From assembly GCA_025462985.1 (NCBI GenBank), contig JAOAPP010000003.1:1-5786 (forward strand): 5,786 nt of DNA, in the 5' to 3' direction. Shown piece after piece: positions 1 to 5,671 of this stretch; positions within the stretch are counted from its first letter, which is position 1, and every line of letters begins with the position of its first letter. Source of the DNA: Bryobacterales bacterium (GTDB lineage: Bacteria > Acidobacteriota > Terriglobia > Bryobacterales > Bryobacteraceae). Position numbers and translations under genes: made by a program. Below the pieces are notes generated by a model. The model was not told the DNA's origin, made no database searches, and saw nothing but the letters and a program-made list of their open reading frames with translations.

Positions 1-185
1 GGCGAGGCGATTCCGCAGGGACCGCCTACAGATTGAGATGTAGGGTGCTAGCCGGGACGCACGCCATTACCAGCGGTCACAACCGAAGTCAAATCCATTA
101 ACCATTCGGACTTATTGGCCCGTAGCGTTTTGTGCACGAAAGATAATACCAGGCCTAGTGGTGCGTCTTCGTCGCGTTCTACCTT
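1..185. other. Left-edge stretch without a convincing gene
   Basis: No reading frame here has convincing coding character. Reading plus from base 1, an open frame ends at a TGA at 34-36 (tail GEAIPQGPPTD), and the next frame ends at a TAG at 41-43. Either could be the last codons of a gene to the left, but a dozen codons are too few to decide. No tRNA-like fold or clear terminator was seen. The only regulatory-looking element is the palindrome with a -10-like hexamer at 128-147, listed separately. Confidence 0.5.
128..147 (+). promoter_or_regulatory. Possible -10 element beside a near-palindrome
   Basis: Bases 128-141 read TTTTGTGCACGAAA, a 14-bp inverted repeat perfect except for one mismatched pair around the core GTGCAC. 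It is followed directly by GATAAT (142-147), five of six matches to the sigma-70 -10 consensus. Transcription from it would start near 154, giving a leader of about 30 nt before the ATG at 186. No good -35 hexamer lies 16-18 bp upstream. If it is a promoter it may therefore depend on an activator, with the palindrome as a candidate operator. This is inference from pattern alone. Confidence 0.25.
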
Positions 186-485
186 ATGGCTATGTTTCCC
201 CAGATGCAACCAGACCACAGCCAAGTGCATATCCATCACCGTCCTCAATTTCTTCCCTATTCAATGGTCGTCGCCATGGTTGGGCTTTCGATAGTATTGG
301 GTCTCACGACCCAGTTCTCCTCGGTGAAGCACGGCAATTCGAATATTGCCAAGCTTCGAGCCGATGTGGTGGAGATTCAGCGACAGATGGCGGACCGGAG
401 CGATGTACAGGCCATCCGCCAGAGTCTTCTGCAACTCGAGAAGGATATTAAGAAGGTGAGTGACAAGCTACGGAACGGTCGTTAA
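186..485 (+). CDS. Small single-pass membrane protein with coiled-coil tail (unknown function)
   Basis: I do not recognise this 99-aa protein. Residues 1-22 are polar and His-rich (H11, H15, H17, H18). Residues 23-42 form one hydrophobic segment (LPYSMVVAMVGLSIVLGL), and residues about 53-96 are charged and heptad-like with no Pro or Gly until the end, so probably a coiled coil. This suggests an inner-membrane anchor with a helical tail that could oligomerise; the topology is uncertain. Stop TAG at 156-158 closes the frame upstream, so the start is ATG 186, or ATG 192 or 204. None has a clear Shine-Dalgarno. The GNAT gene begins 9 nt after the TAA, in the same frame, so the two are probably co-transcribed. 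The coding call rests on this layout and on the coherent TM plus coiled-coil design; an overlapping frame at 158-451 lacks such structure. Confidence 0.65.
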   Translation: MAMFPQMQPDHSQVHIHHRPQFLPYSMVVAMVGLSIVLGLTTQFSSVKHGNSNIAKLRADVVEIQRQMADRSDVQAIRQSLLQLEKDIKKVSDKLRNGR

Positions 486-494
486 ACTCTCTGG

Positions 495-1058
495 ATGGAC
501 GCGCGCGAGTCTTCCATTCAGTTCCGGTATGCGGTTTCTGACGATATCCCTCAGTTAGCAGAGTTGATTGAGAGGTCTGTTCGTGAGCTGCAGGCTGCAG
601 ATTATTCGGCAGAGCAAGTGGACGGTTCGGTCAGACTTCTGTTCAGCGTGGATTCGCAACTGCTCGCGGATTGCACCTATTTCGTCGCAGAGATGGCCAC
701 CCCGGGTGGAGAGCATACCATTGTGGGGTGCGGAGGCTGGAGCAACCGCAAGACGCTGTTCGGCGGCGACCATGCGCCGAGCCGACAGGCGGAACTACTG
801 GACCCGAAGAGAGATGCGGCCAAGATTCGCGCGATCTTTGTGCATCCTCTTTGGGCGGGTCGCGGGATCGGTAGCAGAATCCTAGCCGTATGTGAAACAG
901 CGGCAGCGGCCAGCGGGTTCACGCGGTTCGAGATGGGCTCCACTCTCACAGGTGCGCATTTATATGGCCGAAGAGGCTATATGGAATACGGGCGAATTGA
1001 AATTCCACTGCCGAATGGCGCATCGTTCCCTATTGTGCTGATGGCAAAGAAGATATGA
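495..1058 (+). CDS. GNAT family N-acetyltransferase
   Basis: This 187-aa protein should transfer an acetyl group from acetyl-CoA to an amine; its substrate cannot be told from sequence. The N-terminus (residues 8-29, IQFRYAVSDDIPQLAELIER) is the usual GNAT beta1-alpha1 opening. GCGGWSNRKTLFGGDHA (78-94) is a stretch I recall from a recurring group of bacterial GNAT proteins. The acetyl-CoA pyrophosphate loop is clear at 112-130: IRAIFVHPLWAGRGIGSRI, with R123-G124-x-G126. AHLYGRRGYMEYG (154-166) is the motif B region, with Tyr157 placed like the catalytic tyrosine of many members. Length is normal for the family plus a lid insertion at about residues 40-65. ATG 495 lacks a good Shine-Dalgarno (upstream CTCTCTGG), so translation may depend on coupling to the membrane-protein gene ending 9 nt before it. 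Confidence 0.9.
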   Translation: MDARESSIQFRYAVSDDIPQLAELIERSVRELQAADYSAEQVDGSVRLLFSVDSQLLADCTYFVAEMATPGGEHTIVGCGGWSNRKTLFGGDHAPSRQAELLDPKRDAAKIRAIFVHPLWAGRGIGSRILAVCETAAAASGFTRFEMGSTLTGAHLYGRRGYMEYGRIEIPLPNGASFPIVLMAKKI

Positions 1059-1076
1059 AAAGATAGCCACGATATT

Positions 1077-1103
1077 TCTGAAAAGTGTATGGAATCTTTC
1101 AGA
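1077..1103 (+). repeat. Inverted repeat in the GNAT-bacilliredoxin gap
   Basis: TCTGAAA (1077-1083) pairs perfectly with TTTCAGA (1097-1103). A further G-C pair is possible if one A is bulged, leaving a loop of about 10 nt. The stem is AT-rich and is followed by TCCTTCGATC rather than a T-run, so it is a poor intrinsic terminator. It may be a weak mRNA hairpin or chance. The rest of the 70-nt gap shows no clear promoter. Confidence 0.3.
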
Positions 1104-1128
1104 TCCTTCGATCATCTAAATTAGAGAG

Positions 1129-1512
1129 ATGAAGGGTTTGTTTGGAGCCTTATTCGGGAGCTCACAAGAAATCGGGCCTGGCATTCCCGAATTGGATAGT
1201 CCTGAAGAGTTCGATCGCGTAATCAGCTTGGATCCGGTAGTGGTGTTCAAGCATAGTCCGACCTGTGTGACGAGCCTTGCGGCACATCGCGAGATCATGC
1301 GATTTCAACAGGAAAGGCCGGAAGTACCCGTTTATCTCATTTCTGTCCGTCGAAGACGAAATGTCGCCCAGTACGTTGCCGAGCGCCTGGGAGTAGAGCA
1401 CGAGTCGCCTCAGGTTCTGATTTTGGGCGCGGGGCGGTTGCTGGCGACGGCATCACACGATGAAGTGACCAGTGAGTTCCTGTCCGAGTCGCTCCGTATA
1501 CAACCTGCCTAG
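1129..1512 (+). CDS. brxC: YtxJ/BrxC-like monothiol bacilliredoxin (DUF2847 family)
   Basis: This is a 127-aa thioredoxin-fold protein of the family that removes bacillithiol (or a related low-molecular-weight thiol) from mixed disulfides on cytosolic proteins. Seen in the sequence: FKHSPTC (40-46) with Cys46, the only cysteine; HESPQV (91-96), the conserved cis-Pro loop (SPQ) facing the active site; and SH (109-110) near the C-terminus. Known members are about 108 aa and typically carry TCPIS or similar at the active site. Here it reads TCVTS, so the Pro after the Cys is Val. Residues 1-18 (MKGLFGALFGSSQEIGPG) extend the usual N-terminus. ATG 1129 has GAGAG touching it (1124-1128), too close for ideal pairing. 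TTG 1138 lies 9 nt after the same GAGAG and is an alternative start. The gene ends one base from the hldE stop. Confidence 0.85.
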   Translation: MKGLFGALFGSSQEIGPGIPELDSPEEFDRVISLDPVVVFKHSPTCVTSLAAHREIMRFQQERPEVPVYLISVRRRRNVAQYVAERLGVEHESPQVLILGAGRLLATASHDEVTSEFLSESLRIQPA

Positions 1513-1513
1513 T

Positions 1514-2983
1514 CTAAACGGCTGTTAAACTGCGCCTAATCCGCTCGCTTGTGCTGGCGGCGGCCACACGCGGGACGATTTTCACCCGACCGCCCCAGGA
1601 CTGTACTTCTGGGGCGCCCACAATGGTTTCCTCCGTATAATCGCCGCCCTTCACCAGGACGTCTGGCCGGATTGCCTCAATCACACGAAGCGGCGTCTCC
1701 TCATTGAACACTACCACCGCATCTACAGCGGCGAGAGCCGCCAGAATCTGACCTCGCTCATGTTCTTCCATGATCGGCCGTGAGTCACCCTTCAGTTTCT
1801 TCGTCGATCGATCGCTGTTGATTGCAACAACGAGGCGGTCCCCTTCTTGACGCGCGCGTTCGAGAACGGTGATATGACCTAAGTGGAGAAGATCGAATAC
1901 ACCATTGGTCAAGACGATTTTCTCCCCGCGCGACCGCCAGCCGGCCACGCGTCCGGCCAGCCGCTCCAGCGAAAGCAGCTTTTCTTCCGGCATCATCGCT
2001 ATCTCGGGCGTGAGCGCTTCAATCAGTTCGTATTTGAATATGGGAACCGTTCCGACCTTGCTCACTACGATGCCTGCGGCAACGTTGGCGAGTTGAACCG
2101 CACTTTCAATGGGTAGCCCGCACGCGATGCACAAGGAGAGCACGGAAATGACGGTATCGCCTGCTCCCGACACGTCATATACTTCGCGAGCAACCGCCGA
2201 CGCAATCGTGCAAGAGCCGGGCCGAAGTACCGCAATTCCTTTTTCGCTGAGCGTGACGGTGAGGTACTCGAACTCGTTCTCCTCAATCAGACTTTCACCA
2301 GCAGTCAGCAGATCGTGCAGGCTTGCCTTAGACACGCGCACAGCCGCGGAGAGCTCGCCGAGATTCGGGCACACAGTGGTGGCGCCCCGATAGCGCCTGA
2401 AGTCCGAGGTTTTCGGGTCGACCAGCACGGGAGTGTTTGCCGCGCGCGCAGCTTCGATCGCCGTACGACAAACGGCCTCGCTGAGAACGCCCTTGGCGTA
2501 ATCGGACAGGATGACAGCGCCACAGCAAGGAAGCGCCTCCAGGATCCGCTCTGTCAACTCCTGATAGGACTGTTCAGGAATCACTGCTGTGCTTTCGGTG
2601 TCCACGCGCAGCATCTGCTGGCTGCCGCTAAGAATTCTCAGCTTCGAGATGGTGGGCAATCCCGGAACAGGAACCAGGATGGGTACGACCCCGGCCTTGC
2701 CGAGCATCTGGTTCAGGCTGGAGCGATCTGCGTCCTCGCCGGCGAATCCGATGACCGTCACGGAAGCTCCGAGACCGGCCAGATTCATGGCCACGTTTGC
2801 GGCGCCTCCAGGCTGTTCGCTGTTGTGGCTCGCGCGTACGACCGGGACCGGAGCTTCGGGCGAAATACGAGTGACGTCGCCCCAGATATAGCGATCGAGC
2901 ATTACGTCGCCGATGACAAGCACGTGTTTCTTCGGCCACTCAATCTCAACGAGATCGATTATCCTGTCAAGGTTCTCAATCAT
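1514..2983 (-). CDS. hldE: Bifunctional heptose-7-phosphate kinase / heptose-1-phosphate adenylyltransferase
   Basis: HldE (RfaE) makes ADP-heptose for the LPS inner core in the cytosol. It phosphorylates D-glycero-D-manno-heptose 7-phosphate at C1 and later, after GmhB removes the 7-phosphate, transfers AMP from ATP. The 489-aa length fits a full fusion (E. coli 477). The N-terminal ribokinase-fold kinase (about 18-325) has VIGDVMLDRYIWGDVTRISP (23-42), PGGAANVAMNLAGLG (58-72) and DVSGAGDT (270-277), with D276 as the likely catalytic base. The C-terminal nucleotidyltransferase (about 354-489) has LTNGVFDLLHLGH (358-370) with the HxGH signature at 367-370, then RPIMEEHER (402-410) and VLVKGGDY (442-449). 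All key motifs look intact. ATG 2983 has GAGAG 7 nt upstream. No gmhA, gmhB, hldD or heptosyltransferase gene is in the window. Confidence 0.97.
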   Translation of the reverse strand: MIENLDRIIDLVEIEWPKKHVLVIGDVMLDRYIWGDVTRISPEAPVPVVRASHNSEQPGGAANVAMNLAGLGASVTVIGFAGEDADRSSLNQMLGKAGVVPILVPVPGLPTISKLRILSGSQQMLRVDTESTAVIPEQSYQELTERILEALPCCGAVILSDYAKGVLSEAVCRTAIEAARAANTPVLVDPKTSDFRRYRGATTVCPNLGELSAAVRVSKASLHDLLTAGESLIEENEFEYLTVTLSEKGIAVLRPGSCTIASAVAREVYDVSGAGDTVISVLSLCIACGLPIESAVQLANVAAGIVVSKVGTVPIFKYELIEALTPEIAMMPEEKLLSLERLAGRVAGWRSRGEKIVLTNGVFDLLHLGHITVLERARQEGDRLVVAINSDRSTKKLKGDSRPIMEEHERGQILAALAAVDAVVVFNEETPLRVIEAIRPDVLVKGGDYTEETIVGAPEVQSWGGRVKIVPRVAAASTSERIRRSLTAV

Positions 2984-2990
2984 CTTGGTG

Positions 2991-2995
2991 CTCTC
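2991..2995 (-). promoter_or_regulatory. Ribosome binding site of hldE
   Basis: On the minus strand GAGAG lies 7 nt before the ATG at 2983, a normal Shine-Dalgarno spacing. It supports this start, which also places the conserved VIGDVMLDRY motif at residue 23 as in the family. Confidence 0.55.
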
Positions 2996-3002
2996 AGGAT
3001 AC

Positions 3003-3008
3003 GAAGGG
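3003..3008 (+). promoter_or_regulatory. Ribosome binding site of the VWA gene
   Basis: GAAGGG lies 10 nt before ATG 3019, slightly long but usable. It favours ATG 3019, the start that gives a good signal peptide. The ATG at 3009 touches the site and is in another frame. Confidence 0.5.
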
Positions 3009-3018
3009 ATGCGTACAG

Positions 3019-3984
3019 ATGCGAACTGTAGTGGCAGGTCAGGCGCGAAATGCCGTGAGCGTTGTTTGCGGGGCGGCAGTCGCGTGCGTGCTGGTGAATG
3101 CGATCGCGGCTCGACAGAACGAGACGTTTCGTTCCGGCATATCGCTGGTACACGTTGACATGGAGGTGGTGGACGCGAATCATCGCGTGCTGACCGGATT
3201 GCGGAAGCAGGACTTTCGCATATTTGACAGCGGCAGCGAACAGCCGATCCTCAGCATTGCGGCTGACGAACAGCCGCTCGATCTCGTTCTGCTCTTCGAT
3301 ATCAGTTTAAGCATGCGGGGAGTCGTTCAGCAGATCGCCGAAGCCGCGCAGTCCGGTCTGAGACAGTTGCACAAGGGCGATCGCGTGTGCGTGATGGCCT
3401 TCAATACCCGGAGCACCCTTATGCTTCCGTTCACTGACGATTTGCAGCTCGCGCAATCGGCGGTACAGCGGAATCTGATGGAGCAGCGTTTCGGTGGAGG
3501 GACGGCCATACAGAGCGCCGTGGCGGATGCCGGCGAGCGTTTTGGGGTAGAGGCGAGCAGTGAACGCAGGCGCGCCATTCTGATTGTCACGGATGATATA
3601 GGCATTCGGACCCGGCGCGAAGAGTCGGTCGTGCATGAACTCTGGAGAGCGGATGCCTCGTTGAGCGGTTTGATCGTCCGCGATGCGAAGTTCAATACGG
3701 CGATTCATGTCCGAAGCATTCTTGCTCCCGAGACGCTGCTGCTTCAGGCCGGGATGAAAGGGATCGCGGAGAAAACGGGTGGCGATGTGCTGCACTCGAA
3801 GGACGGCGATGTTGCCTTTCGCGACATGATGCACCGTGTCAGGAGCCGCATCAGCCTGTATTACCGCATGCCGGAAGGGAAGCGGGGCGAGGCGCGGCGG
3901 GTCAAAGTCGAGCTGTCGACCGACGCTGCGAAGCGCATACCAGGAGCGGTCGTGCGAGCGCGCCACGGCTACATTGTGCCCTGA
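3019..3984 (+). CDS. Secreted VWA-domain protein (acidobacterial VWFA-related family)
   Basis: This is a 321-aa protein predicted to be exported and to bind a ligand or partner through a metal-dependent VWA domain; no specific partner is known. Residues 1-31 look like a Sec signal peptide: basic start (R2, R10), hydrophobic core 11-30, likely cleavage after NAIA or NAIAA. Residues 41-80 (VDANHRVLTGLRKQDFRIFD at 51-70) are the short beta-rich lead-in typical of the family modelled as TIGR03436, abundant in Acidobacteria. The VWA domain spans about 87-280. Its MIDAS is complete: D94-x-S96-x-S98, T162 in GGGTA, and D192/D193 in VTDD. The C-terminal part (YYRMPEGKRGEARRVKVELS, 281-300, and RARHGYIVP at the end) also matches that family. 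There is no lipobox and no C-terminal TM helix. The gene diverges from hldE across 35 bp, so its promoter must overlap hldE coding sequence; none stood out. Confidence 0.92.
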   Translation: MRTVVAGQARNAVSVVCGAAVACVLVNAIAARQNETFRSGISLVHVDMEVVDANHRVLTGLRKQDFRIFDSGSEQPILSIAADEQPLDLVLLFDISLSMRGVVQQIAEAAQSGLRQLHKGDRVCVMAFNTRSTLMLPFTDDLQLAQSAVQRNLMEQRFGGGTAIQSAVADAGERFGVEASSERRRAILIVTDDIGIRTRREESVVHELWRADASLSGLIVRDAKFNTAIHVRSILAPETLLLQAGMKGIAEKTGGDVLHSKDGDVAFRDMMHRVRSRISLYYRMPEGKRGEARRVKVELSTDAAKRIPGAVVRARHGYIVP

Positions 3985-4071
3985 ATAACGCAATGGCAAC
4001 GGGGAAATTTTGTCGTCTCGAAAAGCACTGCTGGATCATCTCCCATTTATTGCTGTTCCATTCTCCACAAG

Positions 4072-5646
4072 ATGCCTGAACAAGACACCGCGTCCCAGAA
4101 TGTAATGCCGGGCGTGAACCCGTGGCTAATTGCTGTCGCAGTAGTTCTTCCAGCATTTATGGAGGTGATCGACACGTCCATCGCTGCGGTTTGCATTCCC
4201 TATATCGCCGGCAGCCTTTCCTCATCAAATGATGAAGCGACCTGGGTTCTGACTTTCTATCTGCTGTCCAATGCCGTTGTGCTTCCGGCAAGCGCCTGGT
4301 TTTCTCTCCGCTTTGGCCGAAAACGGTTCCTAATCACTTCGATCGTCATCTTCACAATCGCCTCTTTCTTTTGCGGCGCGGCCAACAGCCTGGTCATGAT
4401 TCTGATCGCCCGCCTGACGCAGGGCGCCGGGGGCGGAGCGCTGCAGCCCATTTCGCAGGCTATCCTCACCGAGAGCTTTCCTCCTGAGAAGCGGGGCCTC
4501 GCGATGGGTATGTTCGGCTTGGGCGTGGTCGTGGCTCCGGTGCTGGGGCCGACTCTGGGCGGCTGGTTGACCGACCAGTATTCGTGGCGATGGGCTTTCT
4601 ATATCAACATTCCGGTCGGAATCTTGGCAGTCTTCCTCATTTCCCGGTATGTCATCGATCCGCCGTATATCAAGAACGCGAAGGTCGGCAAACTGGACAC
4701 CATCGGGTTTGGTCTGCTCGCGGTGGGCCTCGGCCTGCTTCAGATCATTCTTGATCGAGGGCAGCAGGACGACTGGTTTGGCGCCACGTGGATCCGCTGG
4801 GGTTTCATCGTTATGGTCGTCTGCCTAATGACATTTATCATTTCGCAGCTTACGCGCCAGAACACGCTGGTCGATTTAACGATCTTCAAGAATCGAAACT
4901 TCACGGTGGGTTGTATTCTGATTTTTATGTTCGGCGCCGCCATCTACGGAGCCGTCACTATTCTGCCGCTGTTTTTCCAGGAGATGATGGACTATTCGGC
5001 GTGGTGGGCGGGGCTGGCTGTTTCTCCACGCGGACTCGGGTCGATCATAGCCATGCCACTGGTCGGTATCCTTGTCTCGAGAATCGACACGCGCCTGATG
5101 GTTTCGACTGGATTCATCATCTTCGGAACCTGCAGCTTGATCTGGAGCATGCTCACCCTGGACATTTCGCCATGGTCGCTGACCTGGCCATTCGTCATCA
5201 GCGGGTTTTCCATGTGGCTGGTGTTCGTTCCGCTTTCGACGGTGACGCTCGGGGCACTACCTCCGCAGAGTGTCGGAAACGGAAGCGGGCTTTACAACCT
5301 GATGCGGAATATTGGCGGAAGCGTCGGTATTTCAATTGTGGAAACGGTGATCACGCGGCACCAGCAAGTGCACCGGACTGACCTTGCGAGAAATCTCTCG
5401 GGCAGTTCCACTAACCTGCAGAACTCGCTTCAACACTTTGCGAACGTGTATACCCCGATGAGCGGGCCGCTTGTTGCCCAGCAGCAGGCTGTTGCCAGAG
5501 TGGGGCAGGAACTAAGCCGTCAGGCACAGTACTGGTCTTACGTAGACGATTTCCGCTATATGGCGCTGGCGTGTTTTGTTTGTGTTCCGCTGGTTTGGAC
5601 GCTTAAAAAAGTGCGCTCGCGAGGGCCGGTGCAAGGCGCACACTGA
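4072..5646 (+). CDS. DHA2/EmrB-type MFS drug efflux transporter, 14 TM
   Basis: This 524-aa inner-membrane proton antiporter of the DHA2 (EmrB/QacA) family probably exports hydrophobic compounds; the substrate is unknown. Seen: the TM1 motif FMEVIDTSIAAVCIPYIAGS (29-48), where most members have LDTT, with D34 kept; DEATWVLTFYLLSNAVVLP (54-72); the motif A remnant RFGRKR (80-85); R114 in TM4 (IARLTQGAGGG); and antiporter motif C VVVAPVLGPTLGGWL (152-166) in TM5. Fourteen hydrophobic segments can be counted, TM1 at about 17-37 and TM14 at about 492-511. A polar Gln-rich loop (about 428-488) precedes TM14, as is common in EmrB-like proteins. ATG 4072 has no Shine-Dalgarno; M12 (ATG 4105) is a weaker alternative. 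The 87-nt gap upstream holds only a weak promoter-like pair (TTGTCG 4010-4015, GATCAT 4034-4039). No EmrA/HlyD-type adaptor or outer-membrane TolC partner gene is in the window, though the adaptor could be elsewhere. Confidence 0.95.
   Translation: MPEQDTASQNVMPGVNPWLIAVAVVLPAFMEVIDTSIAAVCIPYIAGSLSSSNDEATWVLTFYLLSNAVVLPASAWFSLRFGRKRFLITSIVIFTIASFFCGAANSLVMILIARLTQGAGGGALQPISQAILTESFPPEKRGLAMGMFGLGVVVAPVLGPTLGGWLTDQYSWRWAFYINIPVGILAVFLISRYVIDPPYIKNAKVGKLDTIGFGLLAVGLGLLQIILDRGQQDDWFGATWIRWGFIVMVVCLMTFIISQLTRQNTLVDLTIFKNRNFTVGCILIFMFGAAIYGAVTILPLFFQEMMDYSAWWAGLAVSPRGLGSIIAMPLVGILVSRIDTRLMVSTGFIIFGTCSLIWSMLTLDISPWSLTWPFVISGFSMWLVFVPLSTVTLGALPPQSVGNGSGLYNLMRNIGGSVGISIVETVITRHQQVHRTDLARNLSGSSTNLQNSLQHFANVYTPMSGPLVAQQQAVARVGQELSRQAQYWSYVDDFRYMALACFVCVPLVWTLKKVRSRGPVQGAH
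5605..5641 (-). terminator. Probable intrinsic terminator for the right-edge minus gene
   Basis: Read on the minus strand, GTGCGC (5641-5636) pairs with GCGCAC (5616-5611). After one bulged C, TTGC (5634-5631) pairs with GCGA (5620-5617), including one T-G wobble. The result is a stem of about 10 bp with a 10-nt loop, followed at once by TTTTTT (5610-5605). It lies 31 nt past the stop of the 5672-5786 gene. It sits inside the last codons of the MFS gene, where the A-run encodes K512-K513, so part of the pattern could come from coding constraint. Confidence 0.5.
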
Positions 5647-5671
5647 TCGCGCTCGCTCGATGCACTGCGCT

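Noticed and set aside
48..248. 66-codon minus-strand frame at the left edge
   Set aside because: It overlaps the better-supported plus gene and shows no domain or coding pattern.
158..451. 97-codon plus-strand frame overlapping the small membrane protein
   Set aside because: It is Ser/Pro/Gly-rich with no structure. The frame at 186-485 has a TM helix plus coiled coil and sits in a tight tandem with the GNAT gene.
1077..1103. Intrinsic terminator after the GNAT gene
   Set aside because: The stem is AT-rich and lacks a following T-run, so only an inverted repeat is recorded.
1803..1815. TCGATCGATCG-type self-complementary run in hldE
   Set aside because: It falls in codons of the conserved SDRSTKK region of the nucleotidyltransferase domain and is explained by coding.
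2315..3031. 238-codon open frame on the plus strand opposite hldE
   Set aside because: It lies almost wholly antisense to a gene with intact diagnostic motifs in every domain. Its translation is Arg/His/Ala-rich without recognisable domains, as expected from the complement of GC-rich codons.
3307..3999. 230-codon open frame on the minus strand opposite the VWA gene
   Set aside because: It is antisense to a well-supported gene, shows no domain, and has the low-complexity composition of a shadow frame.
4788..5381. 197-codon open frame in another frame of the MFS gene
   Set aside because: The overlapping frame encodes clear DHA2 transporter helices. This one is His/Arg-rich and has no membrane segments or motifs.
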